NCBI RefSeq assembly: GCF_018139145.2
Contig: NC_059481.1
Location: 10,528,368-10,592,367, forward strand
DNA length: 64,000 nucleotides
Direction of reading: 5' to 3'
From: Gymnogyps californianus
Lineage: Eukaryota; Chordata; Aves; Accipitriformes; Cathartidae
Of this stretch, positions 22,486 to 36,543 are shown piece by piece (the stretch's first letter is position 1; each line of letters starts with the position of its first letter). The notes beneath the pieces are model-generated. The model was not told the DNA's origin, searched no databases, and was given only the letters and a program-made list of their open reading frames with translations. The position numbers and the translations under genes are program-made.

Positions 22486-22934
22486 AATGTCCTCTTTTCT
22501 CCAGTGGCTAAAGATGAAGTCAGTGAGAAATGCTGCTAGGCTTAAAAAAAACAGTTAAACTGGAAATATATTTAGAAATTTGGTTAAAGAACATGGTTTG
22601 TTGGACTAATGTTTCATACCGATTAAAAATGAATGATTTTACAAAGAATTAATTTACTGCTTAGTTGGGAGCAATTGTGACTCAAGGTGCAGCTGACCAA
22701 TTCTGAATTGTTAATGCGTGGCGTCTGTGAAGACCGGGATGTGTCAGGTCAGAGCATGTTAGATCCAGATAGTCAAAATAAACCGATGGGTACAGGGTGT
22801 GCAGGTGGAACAGACCAAGAAATGTGGCTGCTCTTCTGTGCAAGAAGTGACGCTTGCTCCTGGGGCATAGCGCTAGTAACTCACATTTTCTTTTCTATTT
22901 TTTTCCCCCCATCACATCGCCACAGAATGGTTCA

Positions 22935-23075
22935 AAGCACTTTTGTCTCTAGTAATAATCCTTAGCGCTTACATAGGACTTTGCACATTCTGGGCGTTTT
23001 ATAAAACTTACCTTGTTAATCCACACAACAGCCCTCTGAGGGTGGAAAAAATAATTATCTGTGTCAGGCCGCACC
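22935..23075 (+). repeat. Third ancient MIR/CR1-L3-type repeat tail, partial
   Basis: TAATAATCCTTAGCGCTTAC, GGGCGTTTTATAAAACTTAC and ACAACAGCCCTCTGAGGGTG resemble the first half of the same tail. The downstream half is not evident. Confidence 0.5.
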
Positions 23076-26000
23076 TTTTGGGATGTGCCAATGCAAGTGA
23101 ATTTGGAGGCTTTGGCACTGGGAACACCGGGATGATGTGGCTCTGCGGGGAAGGAGCGGCTGTGCCTGTTGTGCAAAGGAGCACTGCAAGGAGGAGACTT
23201 TAAAAATGAGGGAAAAGGGTTTCCTGCAGTACAGGTGAAGGTAGAGTGCTGGGGTGGCATTTATCGGTGCTGCCTAGTTGCAGGGCAGACTTCTCCAGAG
23301 GAAGGTGACCTCCCAGGGAGGGGGGCTCAGCAGCTACATAAAGAGAATGGAAAGATGTGCTTGTGTTATGTGGCCTACAGGAAGCAGTTGGAAAGTAGGA
23401 GGACAAAATGGAGGTGCTTTCCCATCTTAAGGAGGCCAAGAGCCAAATCCAGAAACAGGGGATTACAGAACTTATTTAGGTATGCAGAGAACTTTGTGAT
23501 TAAAATGGTTTGTTCAGAAGGTTGACGAAGGGCAAGATGTTGCCTCCTGCCCTTGATGTGAGAGGTGCCAGGAAGGCTGCCCGGACCTGGCCGCTGCTGT
23601 TCTCGATTGGTCGGAGAGCATTAGAAAACTGCTGAATGAATTCTTATTTATTTATTTATTGGACAGTTAAATTACTTCTATTTGAAAAGTAAATCCTGGG
23701 CCTGTAGAGTTGCCAATTTTTATAATGGCTCCTAACAGATGCTGCATACCCTGGGCTGAATTTCAAAGGCCTTTGTACTGAACAAGTGCTGCTAAACATG
23801 TACGGCCTTGTTTGCTGCCACAACACTGCGCTTAGGCAAAGGTGAAGCTAAATATATTGCACTGACTCATGTTAAACCTTCCAGGGCTGGTGGGTTTTAC
23901 AGCTGCCTTCCATTTTAGGGTAAGTGTAAAAAGCAATTTTTGTCTTTTAGAAAAGCAAATAACTGTAACAATGGAAGCATCACACAAAAGTGGAGCACGA
24001 TTGCCCAAAGAGTGAACCTGGGACCTACCCTGACAGGGGGCTGGGGAGGGCAGGTGTTGGGGAGAGCACAGGCTGGTGAGCTCTGCAAAAAAAATCCTTG
24101 TATGTCTCCCAAACCACACTTCGTGCTGAAAAAAGAAGAGTGTTCTAGGAAAAAAAATATGGACGTATTTTGGTTTCAAGTTTACGATCACTGGTATTTT
24201 TAGGAAACACTCTATTTATTTCAACATTTATTGAAGTCAGACCTGTTTAGTGAGCCTTCAGATGAGGTGTGCAAAATGTTATCATTTCATCTTATACCAT
24301 GGATTTGTCCTTCTGTTCCTTTATTCTTTTCCCTGCGTTCGTCTGCTGTGCATCCTCTTTCCTATGTTAGAAGATGCCCAGTCCCTTGAAGACAGTGCTC
24401 CCTTTAGCCTGCTGGGGCTGGCCTTCTGTGGCTGGGAAGTTCCCTCCTAAATTTCTTAATAAGTTAATCAAGCTGCTTTCTGTGAAGCTCACAAAACATT
24501 TGATACTACAGAGAGCTCTTAACTTTATATTGATACCTGATGAAAGCCGATGGATTTCACAAGAAAGGAGTTTAAAATCTCTTCTGTGGGTAATTATTCT
24601 AAGACTGAATAAACTGTTTGGAACGGGTGGAGTATTAGATGTGTTTCTCTATTCCTATAACATCAGTACTTCTAAATTATTTGGGAACATCAATAAAGCT
24701 GTTACAATGATATTTAGCACTTCCACACTGCTATTATTTTCAGTGCATTGTGTAAACTTCTTTTACTTCATCTTATCAATGAGGAAGTTATTTGGTAAAA
24801 TTTTCTGTGCTCTTGTTTTTGTTATAGCTGCCTCATGGGGGGGAAACTGATCTTTATTAAACAGCTTTGTTTAGTCATGCTCTCAGATACAAAGATGTGT
24901 GAATGTTCTGACTGTAGATGCTGCAGGTTATTTTGGTCGTACGCTGTTACAAATATGCAATGGGGATGCTGAGAGATTGATTGCAAAAAATAGGATGCTT
25001 ACTTAGGTCAGAGTTATGTTTGCATTGCCGGAGACACTTAATCATGTCAGCTGCATGTATGTACGTGTATCCTTGCAGAGTTTGGAAATCTGCTTTATAG
25101 TGTAGGGTGTAAAACATGTCACTTAGCTTAAACTAGGTTTGTGTTGGTCCCTATGGCTCTCAGAGTAGCTGCAGCTAATGGAAGTACAGCAAGATTTCAA
25201 ACATGCCAGCATTTCAGAATGAATCCTATCTGACCTTTCAGCAATGTCATTAGTTTTTAAGTTATTTTCTTGGGTTGGTTTTCCTGCTGCCATAATTCAG
25301 CTGTAAGATGGCATATCACTAAGTTCCTTATCTGTCTTTGATGAGCACAACACACATTGATGTTAGTGGTAATTATGTGTGTACGCTGAGAACAGGATCT
25401 ATCCCAAATGTTCCCTGAGTCACAGGTTCCTTCCCTGGGAGTTTGTGTCAGGTTCTTTGATCATTCAAAATTCACTGTGTTGAAAATGTAAAGCAATTTC
25501 AGGCTTACAAGTCTACCTTATTACCACAGAACTGCAGTAGAGGAACAGCAGTGAGATAAAGCAGACCAGACTGTCACTGCTAGACTAAATAAAAGCTGTT
25601 TATTGTGTTCTTGTTCTTGCATTGAAGCAGTAGGAGATTTCAATGTTTGAAGATTGCAGGATCAGGCCTTTAGCAGCAGTTTGTGCTGTTTTGATTTAAA
25701 TAAAAAATGAAACTGTCATATGCCATGGGGTTGGTGCCCTTAGCCGTAAGCTAAACCTGTTATTCCAAAAGAAAAGAAGAAACCAGTAGCAACTCCACAA
25801 AAAAAAGGCAGTAGATTTAGTTAAACCTCTTAGCACTGGGGCAGTGAGGGGAGATGATGTCCTGAAGGTGGTGGCCTTCAAACCACCCTGACAAGAAGCT
25901 TCCTTAAAAACATCAGCACCTTGGCAGTGTCCTCAAGGTTAACAAACGTAGATGATTTAGGATCAAAGGCAAAGTAAGTGCTAATGTTCTTCTCATCAAA

Positions 26001-29000
26001 TTGCCCTGTTATTTGGTCTCTTCATTTTATGGAATCTCATTCCTTATTATCCTTAATTAAGGATATCTCACTCTGATCTTTTCTGCCAATCTCATCTATG
26101 TTATATGGCATTGAGACAACTCAACTTTGAAGTAGCTCATCACAGGCAAGCATTTCAAAGTCCATATCAGAATCTTTTAAAATCAGCTGTTAATGATACA
26201 CTTTTGCCAGATAGAGATGCTGGTGGCTTGGGTATGAATGGATTGATACGAATATTGAGGTTGATGTCAATAATTCTGTATTCCTTTTGTTTGTTTTCCC
26301 AGGCTGATGTTTGTGTGGTGTGTGTGCTTATATACATCTATCTGACGTTATTTGCTGTGGAGTCATGAGTCTGAAAGACAAGATCAAGTGATACATCGAT
26401 GCATCAGTCACAGGAAGCAAAAAAACACAAAAACAATGTTGTGCTTTGATGATTAAATTGAATAGCTCTGGGCTTCTTTAATCCCCTCTGAAATGCTTAT
26501 TGATGGATAGGTTTTTAACTGTTTTAGTGTTCCTGCTTCAGAGAGGGATTTTCTGTTGGTACAGAGGAAGAAGGTAAACAAAGATATCTGTAGGGATTTT
26601 TCAGTCTATATGTCTTGATTATCCTGATCTGTCTGGACAGTTTGCTATGGAAATAATGGCTGTGATGCAGTAAGCTGTTTTGGTTTTTGAGGGAACCAGC
26701 TTCAGTAGGTGTAGTGATCTTAAGGAATGAAAATTGTTTGAAAATTGACAACTCTGCCTTTAATGTTAGTGACTTTAATGTTTCATTTCTTGCACCGTTT
26801 TTTCTTTTTTGCCTCAATTTTTCCATTGGTCAACTGAAATCATTAAAAGCTGCCTTAGATAATGACAGCTATCCATGATTAGTCAGTGTTGTTGCAGCAC
26901 TCTGTACACATTGAAGGTGCCCAGTGACAGTCTTGCTCTTGCTTCCACTGCAGCTGACAGCTGTGAGCTCATGGGAGTAGCGTTTCCTCCATTCTGAGCC
27001 CTTCTGAAAGCATCTCCCTTAGATTTCTATGAAATACAGAATTTAAAGTTAGTAGTAGTCAATGCTATTAAAAGTGTTGCATTAAGATATATGCACATCC
27101 TCAACAAAGGGTTTTTTTCATGTCTTGAAAACAAGATTATTTTTTTTTAAACCACTTTCTGGTTTCTTGTGCATTGTCATTTCATTCGTATTCTGCAAAA
27201 CCCTTTTCTGCATGTAAGGTATCTCAAGTCAGTTTGCAGCACTCTTTTTTTTCCCCAGTGCTGAACCTCCTTTGAGCAGAAGCTATCTTCAGTGTTGAAT
27301 TTTGCAGTGGTTTTTCAAAGCATAAAAAAACCCTGCTGAAATGTAGGTTGTAATCTCAAGCTTGCAGGAGTTAGGTGAGTCTACATCTGTTCTGTTTCAG
27401 CACTCTGACAGTGAATTTCCTCATAAATATATTGCCTGTCGACAGAATTTCATAGGTAAAGCAAAATTGTCTTTGAAATTTACCAGCCTATGCTCAAATC
27501 TGTTTCTGTCCTTTACCGGAATTATAATATGAAAAATCAGTGACATTTATTGCTCATTCTATGGCCATTACTTGTCATAAGGAGTGGAGTTGTGCATGGC
27601 TTGCATACAGCATCTGAATATTACCTTTCAAAATTAGACATCAGCATTATTTTTGTGATAGATAACACTATTTTAAATTATCAGTTGTTTATTCCATAGT
27701 GTGTTACTGTTCTTTTATTTGACAAGAAATAGCTGTTACCCTCACATGAGACTAAAGTATAGGCCTGAGAATGGATATGGAAGATTTCTGAATCGAGTCC
27801 CCTGCTACTGCAAACAATCTCAGCCTATCATTTCACATTTCAGCTTGTGAAATGTTTGGGCCTATCATCGTAAAACTGAAGTTTTATTTTGGTTTTGTCA
27901 TTCCTTTATTCTTCTGCACTGTTCAGAAATGGCAAAAGCTGAATGTGATCCTGACCGATGCCTGAACATCGTACTTTGTGTTTCCGTGAACAGTAAACTG
28001 CTCCCAGTCAATCTGTTTCAGTCTGCTGGGGTTAAACACCTCTTTTCAAGACAATTTGGCTTAGTATCATATCACTATAATGTAGTTCTGTATCCTAGGA
28101 TGCGATCGTTATCCACCTTTGGGTGAAAGAGGACTCTTCCACCTTCTTGTCTCCCAGCTTGCTTTCCCTCATTTCTCTTTGTAAAAACGTAATTAAAATG
28201 TTCCCTCCATTCAGAAGTAATCTTTATTTTAAAATCATCTAATTATGTGCTTTATTCAGAGAAAAAGCTCCAAGAAGATGAAGAAATATTGCATAGATAA
28301 TGGATTGTGGCATCAGGCTGCAAAGTGGTGTCACACATAATGCTGTTGCCCTACTTACTTGTTTCGTTGGCTGAAAGTTTTAACTATACATTTTTTTTCT
28401 GACTGGTGACATGTTAAGTGCTCAAAATGTCAGGTCAAAGGTTGGGGACTAATGATTTAACTAAAAATAACTCCAAAGGTGTTATTTATACCTGAGAAAG
28501 AACTCAGGGTGCTGTTACTTGTGTTTTCTGGGGATTTTTTCCTTTCTTTTGGTTTGTTTTTTTGTTATTTTGTTTTGGTTTTGATGCAACCTGATTATGA
28601 AAATTTCATTTGGCATAAGCAGAGGTTATATTTTAGATGGACCATTGCTTGGCTTGATATCAAACCATTAAAAATAATTCTCACTGCCATTTCATGCACT
28701 GTCCAAGGTATTTTGATTCTATTTTACTTGTTATTTTCTTTTCAATGTGGCATTTTGTTTCTTTAAAGTTTAATGACATAAAAGAGCCCTCTGCTGAGCT
28801 GACACAGCTGCCTGGCAGGACTACCCCACCCTCCTTCTTGAAAGACTGAGTATCTTGCTGCCTGTGGTAGGACGTCCATATGCCAAGTCTTCCCTGGGGT
28901 TCTGGCAGTAACAGCTCATCCCCTGCCACTGTTGTGTTTGGGGTGTTGTGTTACACTGTCCTTTCTCCTTCTTCAAATGTCGAGTGTGATCTTGGGCGTT

Positions 29001-31174
29001 TTGTTGTGCTTTCCTTTCTCTCTGCCAAAAAGCAGAAAGAATAATATGCTAGAGGATGGTCACTCCAGTGTGTTAAAGCAAAACAATGGACTAATATACT
29101 TTTGAAGACAAGAGTGGCTCTGAGTGTGGATGGAGCGCTGGCAGGGTGATGCGAGAGGACTCCGCTGCAGACAATGAGTGAGCCCTTTGTTTCTCATGAT
29201 TGCTGTAGCTGCTGCAAACACAAATATTCATTGCAGAAGAGATGGCAGCAACGTTTTCAGCTTGCACAGAGCCAGCTGTATCTTCTCTAGGTGAATTTAT
29301 GAAAAGCGTACGTGTATATGTACTTATACAGTAATATAATAATGGATCCCTTATTCCTGAGCACATGAATGAGTGCTAAGGAGAAGAGTACGTCTTCGTA
29401 TCTTATGACATGGGGGAAGGAAACTCTAGGCTAATTAGCAACAGTATTCTTAAGGAGAAATTATTTCAACCTCATTTTTCCATTACTGTCTTTGAAAACA
29501 TGGAGCTCCCTCGTCTGCAGTGCTCTGAAGAGCCTAGTGTTTCCTACCGCTCCTGAGCTCCCGAGGAGGGACTAGGGACTGCAAAACCAGTGTGCACTTT
29601 CCACGTTCTCACACATGTCCTTCAGGGATGTGACAGTTAGAATGAGACACCTTTATTTTGATGTTCCTCTCTTGGCAACAGACTTAGTTTTTTGTTGACA
29701 GTTTTGTCAGAAGTCTGTAGTACTGAGGTTGCATTACTTTGTTTTCTGAAAGCCTTTTGTACTTTGGGAACTAAGCTAAAAATAAGCTTAATCATCAGAG
29801 GATACATTTCATAGGACTTGAGCTTCCCAAGTCTTCATATATTTAATGATATTTAATACATGAAGCAGAGCTGGTGATCTACAGATGAAAAGCTTGTTAT
29901 GTTGTTGCCCATCTCCTGTGTTAGGCAGCTCCTGAAATCAGACCAGAAGTTTCATATTTTAGAATGGTATGGGGTTGTTTTTTTCTATTTGAAAGAGCAC
30001 AGTAGGAATAAAAGAGACAGCAGTGCCAGTCCTGTGAAGAAATTGTTCTCTGTTTTTGACTCACTGCAGGAACTGTCTGTGTGAGAGGAAAATTGTTTGT
30101 TATCGGTTGTCCCATTTAAGTCTAGATGTTATGTGTCCGGTTGGACTTCTCCCACGTCCTTCCGCTGCTCTTTTTGGCCATGAGCATCCATATAACTCAC
30201 GCCACCTCCTGATATGCAGAGCTACAGGCTGTCCCTCATGCACATCTATCTACCACCAGTGGACTCTGGGAGGGGGAATGGGGAAGAAGCAAGAGTGTTT
30301 CTTCGTCCTTTCCCAGCTGGAAATCTTCATCGCTATTGCAAGCCATCCCAGGCACCACAGACCTCCCTCAGGAGCGTGTGCAGCAGACTTGATGGCCACT
30401 GTAATGAGACGGGTGTTTTCATCTTCCTGTGGCCAAGGCTGGCATCTCTGGCAGTTCAGTCTTTGTAACCTGGACTACACACAACCCAGTATCAAGCTGA
30501 ATAGTTATGCTTTCCCACAACTTTCCCACTGGGACTGACAGCTTGGTGTATGTGAATGTGTGAACTGTGCTGTAGTCATTCGCACCTATCGCATGTGTTA
30601 AATGGAAGTTGAGAACATAAAATTAGGTTGCTTTGATCTTCTTAACACTTTCCTATTAAATTTAAATCAGCAGTCAGCCATTTCAAGTAATTTCCTTTTA
30701 CCAAAATGTGGAAAATTGCTTCAACTGATACATTCGTTTGGTTAAACGAATCCCACCTTGGCTCTCCTGGAGATGCGTGACATAACCAGAGGCTACTTTA
30801 GCCTACGTCTTTGTGCAGCACGAAGTAGATGCTGGAGTTGTGCTCTTATCTGGGGGCTTGGCGATGTTTTTTGAAGATAGGTAACAGCTTGAGAGTAACA
30901 AAGTGATCTGTAATTTAGCTTTGTAATTTCATCAGCAGCTTTTTTTTGACCGTCTCAGAAATAGAACCCCAGGTCTTCTGGAGGACCTTTAGGCTACAGA
31001 AACCACAAACAGTTTTTCCAAGCATATTTCTTCGCTTCCTCTGCGTAGCATTTACTGATGGCCTCAGCAGGCATTTGGAGGCCGTGCAGACTGTATATGT
31101 GCTGCCTGAACATGTGCGTGCCTGAAATTTCATTCACAGTTGCTGTGCTGTAAGTGTAGCCTGGTCTGGGGCTT

Positions 31175-31300
31175 GGCTATACTTTCTGTGTTCCAGCCCC
31201 AGCTCTGTAAAGCTTTGGGGTAAAATTTTATTCCTCCTTTCTCCACTTCCTAGTATGTAAGATAGAGTTAAGCTCACCCAGCTCATAGGAGTATTTTGAC
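31175..31300 (-). repeat. Possible ancient MIR/CR1-L3-type tail, antisense
   Basis: A block like the reverse complement of the same tail (TCCACTTCCTAGTATGTAAG followed by AGCTCACCCAGCTCATAGG) is visible. Weak and degenerate. Confidence 0.3.
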
Positions 31301-31654
31301 ATATCATTCATTTTAACTTCTTTTGCTTTGGAAATAAAAAATACTGTATAAAGCATGTATGGTCTTTATTTTAAAAGTTTCAGTCTATATAAATGCTAAT
31401 TTCTATCTTTGTTATTTTGTAGTGTGTTTATTAGTCATACAATTGGGGATAATGGATAGAGCCCTCTTTGAGATGGGAGAAAATTGTTTTAGTAGCAAAT
31501 GGAGATTATTTTTTTTAAATGAGAAGAAATTACTTCACAACAAAGGGATCGTCTTCACTCCAGAGCTGCTATTTGTGTCCTGAACAGCCCTGCTTGAATT
31601 TTTCAGATTCAGAACAATTCTGGGAAAAGCTGGTGATTAGATAAGAAGGACGAA

Positions 31655-31730
31655 AGGTTTCTGTTGCTGACTCTGCTGTTGATTTCTCTATCTGTAAGAT
31701 GGCATTAATGATCTTTACTAATGAGCACTG
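31655..31730 (-). repeat. Possible ancient MIR/CR1-L3-type tail, antisense
   Basis: GATTTCTCTATCTGTAAGAT followed by GGCATTAATGATC looks like the antisense 'fewer counts' block of MIR-like tails. Short; edges uncertain. Confidence 0.4.
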
Positions 31731-32055
31731 ATAATTTAGTGGGGCACTGTACCGCAGACTCTGGATAGAAGTAGCTGCAGAAGCACGTAGTGAATAGTGG
31801 TAACAAGTACTTTACTGTAGCCAGGTTCTCTAGAGCAGCTCTGCTGGCTGGCTGGACTGTCACGGCAGCATCAGTCCTGACTGAGCATCCTGGCTGCAGG
31901 CAGTCCAATCAGCCATTCAGGCAGCTTGGTCACTAACAGCCTTGTTTCTGCCACATGCATTTACATTATTGCTGTATTGCTAACATTTATGGTGGAAGGG
32001 TTGTTGCCAAGTTGGGGACACAAAAAATAAGTGTCCTTGAGAGAACAGCTGGTAA

Positions 32056-32253
<198 letters not shown>

Positions 32254-33133
32254 TAACCCCCACCCTCCAGCTGCATTTGTTATTCTGGGGCTAACATAAG
32301 CATTCAATAGAGAGAGCAATCCATACTTTTTTTAAGGATCAAAGAACCTAGAATAAATATATTTCAAAATTTTGTTTTTTAATCCATTTACCAAGAGGTG
32401 CTTTAGGCATCATTTTGTGTAGTATTTATGAAAGATAGAGAGAAAATGGGAGGTAACGTTTCAGTATTGTTAATGTATTTCACATAACAAAGTAATTTTT
32501 GTATGAATACTGCTTTAAATCTGTTCAGCTTTGTAACACTGGTAGTTCCCAGACCGCTGGCCAGATGCAAGTGCAGAAGACTGCTTTTGTGTGTAAAATT
32601 CCGAAGAGGATTAAAACTTCTGGTCTTACCCACCGAACATGTACATCACACAGTGGGGGCAGGTAGATTATACTTTGAAGTGAAGAGAGTTGTTGACTAA
32701 AGCAAATGTTCAATTTGAGATGAAAAAGCAAAGTTACGTGGAATGCACACAGTTTCTTTCAGAGGGGAAGAACACGACAGAAGACATAATTTTGCTATAA
32801 TTAGCTCAGACTAAAGTTTCAGTTCTGGAAATTTGTGTAACTAACTGTAGTCAAGTCCCAAAGCCGTTGGCTGGGGAGTGTAGATGCTGGCAGTAGACTG
32901 AAATAACATGTACGGTTCCCTCCTGCTTCAGGACCTCTGTTCTCTGAGAAGCTCAGGAGATGCTGTAATTCTGGTGTCGTGGCCAAGCATAAAACATTTC
33001 TTAGGCTCATCAGAATTGTTTTTTGTGTCTTTGCCTACCTGTGTAGATTCAAGTTATAGCTGAAGTTCTGGAACTACGTTAAATGATTCATCAGAGACGA
33101 AGTCTTGGGGGAATTCCTTGAAAGAAGTAGCAC

Positions 33134-33169
33134 TGTCTATAGGCACGCACATGCGCGTGCCTATGGACA
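33134..33169. repeat. Inverted repeat, 15-bp arms with 6-bp loop
   Basis: The arm TGTCTATAGGCACGC (33134-33148) and the arm GCGTGCCTATGGACA (33155-33169) are reverse complements except for one T/G pair, and are separated by ACATGC. The inner 10 bp of each arm are perfect. The function is unknown; it could form a hairpin in RNA or a small cruciform in DNA. Confidence 0.9.
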
Positions 33170-34862
33170 ACCTAAGAAAATACTTAGGACAAATGATGCC
33201 TTGGTAGATGTTTAGCATGTCTATGCAATAGTGTAAAGTATTAGTAGATGGACACGAGTAAACGGCGTGTGCGCAGTGAAATGTGAAATGCAAAATGCTG
33301 CCATTGTTTTCTTTCTCAGGTATTTTTAAAAATGAACTATGTTTTATTCCTTCTTTCCTCCTGCCATGAGGAGTTCATGATACTCAAACTATAGCTGCCC
33401 CCATCACAGTTGTGTGTGTTCTGTCACAAGGTAATTGTGCCTGGTTTGCGGTGCTGTGTGCTGTTTTGAAACTGTTTTGTGGGATAAAACAAGCTGTGCC
33501 ATGGTGGGCAGTGGGCTCTGCTGTTGAGGGATCCGAATGTCCAGCTATGGGAGGAAGCCAGGGGAGCTGAGACTTGCCTTGAGCTGCACCTACCCCAGCG
33601 GGAGCAGCCTGGGCCCTGGGGAGCAATGGCAATTTTGCAGCTGTGAGCTAATCCCAGAGTACTCCTTTCACTGCTCCAATGTTTGCAGTAAGTGTCATAC
33701 CATCCTGGGCCACGTTCAGATTGGTGCGTGGCTAACAGGACCAGGGGTGCCGAACGCCCCTTCTGCCTTCCCCTGCGTACCACGGAGGTGGTACCTGGGG
33801 CCAGGCAGGCGGCCGCGTCCTCACCGCCTGTCTGCTAAGTGACAGCTACGGTAGGAGACTCTGCAGGATGGGCCTGTGGTTTGCTATTTGTTTGCTGGGT
33901 GAAATACAGACTGTCTACAGGTTTCCCTGTGCCACTTCTTTTGTTTGGTCTCAAAGCCTAAACCAAACATCCTTTTCTCTCACTCCTTGGACCCTACCTC
34001 CCAGTCAGTGGCCATCAGCTCACCACTAATTGTCTGATTTAATTTCCAAAGCAAGGAAATTTTAAATTGAGGACTACAAATGAACTTTCCATCCATACCT
34101 TTTTTTATCTGCTAAAAAACAATGGTGGTGCTTTATTTTTATTTTCTAGGGATAACAACAATTTCATGAACCTGGGTGTATCTAAAATTTCAATTATTTT
34201 AAACATTGTTGTAAGTGGGTGAAAGTTATTGTTTTAACTTCAAACACTTGAACTTTAAATAAGCTTTAGAGTGAGTGTTGTGAAATCTGGTGTTGAGACA
34301 GACTCTAGGATAGCAAAATTAATGTTTTGAATTCCTCAGTTGGTAAATCAGCGGAAACAAAAATTAACCCATGTAGATTAGGAAGAAAATGAGTAATTCA
34401 TTTTAGAAACAGGAAACTCCTCATTTGCTAAGTTGATTGTAAAATCTTAGGAGCAGAAGGTAATTTTATTTTTTAATTTCTGTTTGGACAACCTAAACAT
34501 CAGCATTTTATGAGCCACCATCATTAGTGTCAGAATTTCACATCATTTTTGCCTACTAAATACTCTGTAATATCAAGTGACCACTATACATTTCTAGCAA
34601 ATATTTGAGTAATTAGTTTTCTAGTCAATAACTATATACAGTTTTCCTATTGCAAATGTAGAAGTTGTCAAGTCTTAAAACACATCTTTATATGTAATTT
34701 CCTGCCTCTTATTCTTTGTTACCCGTTACAGCTATGCGAATTGTACAGCTTAGTATGTACTCTGATAAGCAATCTTATAATACCAAAGACTTTCTTAACT
34801 GTTTTTGTAATACCTTTCAAAGTAATAATTGGTTTCTGAAAATATTGTAATATTATATTGCT

Positions 34863-34878
34863 ACCACCACCACCACCA
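34863..34878. repeat. (ACC)5 microsatellite
   Basis: About five ACC units in intron 5. Short simple repeat. Confidence 0.85.
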
Positions 34879-36399
34879 AAATATGTCACAGTAGCAATAA
34901 TTTTAAAACAGAAGACATGCAGTTTGAGTACATTCAGTTTGAATGAATTCAGTATTTCTTAGAACTGCAGAGATGCAATTTGTTCTTACATCCTTTATAG
35001 CAACTGTTCATCTGATAGCCACTTTGACATCTGCTCGGTCAGGTGTGTGTGCTGCTGCTGCTGTAATGGGGTTTCTGAAAGTCTAATCCCCGCTTTCCGT
35101 GCTGTACCCGGCTAGCCCTTACCGATTCACTGGCCTTTTGTTTACAGATTTGGAATACCGATACTCAGCATTGCTATTTGCTCTCATTTGTTTTTCCCAA
35201 GTTTTATTCAGTACAGAGTTCCTATGGATGGCTACGTGAACTAGGAAACTAGGACATAGATACAACTCTGTGTTCTTTAGTTATGGTGCACTTCAGAGTT
35301 AGGTACTTGATAACATACACACAGTGGCGTATGATAAAAGGCAGTGTGCTGTTATCTGAATTACTCCAAATGCCGTTCCTTTTGATACAGAGATATCTTT
35401 AGGATTTTTTTTGGAAGGTGAATTGCTATATGATGTCTAAAACACGATCTAATTGAGAAGAGAAAATGCTTTTCTTTGAAGTTCAGCATGTTGTGATTTG
35501 CATGCCTTGAATTCTGATATATCCAGCTGGTACCTGTTGCGGGTTGAATCCTAACGCTGATGAGGTAAGGCAGAGGTGCACCAAGACCGTTTAGGAACCA
35601 CAGTCATCATTTGCCCTGGGCATCCGAAGACCACATACTGTAGAGGAAACACATTAAATATTGTTTATTGTGTATGAAGCGGTATTGAATTAATCTAAGA
35701 AAGTTAGGCACGTAGGGCAGCATTGAAGACTGTCTCTGAGTCAGTAACCAAGCTGCTATGGAAGGGATCCAGTTTCAGGCAAATGACATGAGTCTGTACA
35801 TGTTAAGTTTTAGATTATATTTAGGCACACAGTAAATATTTTATAATGATATGTTTGCAGAAGTAGTTTGGAAATATTGTTGATTATAGAGTAATCATGA
35901 TAATAATGAACTGTTACCCAGACAGAACATAGGGGCTGTTTGCTGGACTGTGGGTTTATGATAGGTAGACTTACAGAGGCTGCAAGTACTATACATATAT
36001 CTGTACACATACATATATGAATATATACAATGTGAAATAATTGTTATAGTTTTATTAAGTCCTTAGACAAAATCTGGGTATATGTGAGCATTCTTTTAGA
36101 CTCTTTAATTCCTTTTAAAAGACTTCAGAGAGCAATAAAGGATTTTGTAGCTGGAAAATTAGACTATGTGGAAGTGAAATCATTGCTAGGAAGATCGGCT
36201 CCCGATCTTGTGTTAATGAAATAACCATATTTTGATGTAACCTGCTGACCGGGCCGAGATTGTTCTTTATTGAATTCTTGATTATTTTGAAACCAGGAGA
36301 AAATTAATGTTGTTAAGTATTTATGAGCCATGTAGATGATTAAATAGAGTCGATAATCTCTAAAAGCTGTTTAACCTTTACAATATTCCCTTTTTTCAG

Positions 36400-36543
36400 T
36401 CTATTGGAAATGCCAAAACTACGAGGAATGACAACAGCAGTCGCTTTGGGAAATATATTGAAATTGGTTTTGATAAGAGGTATCGAATCATTGGTGCTAA
36501 CATGAGAACTTACCTCTTGGAAAAATCAAGAGTGGTGTTTCAG
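36400..36543 (+). CDS. MYO5A: MYO5A exon 6 (residues 205-252), switch I
   Basis: Codes for [20 protein letters not shown] through [12 protein letters not shown]. It contains switch [11 protein letters not shown] (residues 214-223), which closes over the gamma-phosphate during hydrolysis, and the strongly conserved LLEKSRV strand. The exon is 144 bp, phase 0 at both ends, with acceptor TTTTTTCAG and donor CAG|GTAATA. All switch I residues I would expect are present. Confidence 0.98.

Noticed and set aside
24374..24850. A 158-codon plus-strand open frame in intron 4
   Set aside because: It is leucine- and phenylalanine-rich as expected from AT-rich DNA, has no known motif and overlaps what may be another old repeat tail near 24.7 kb. 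No splice context.
30056..30538. A 160-codon plus-strand open frame in intron 4
   Set aside because: Rich in Cys, His, Ser and Pro from local composition, with no recognised domain. No supporting exon structure.
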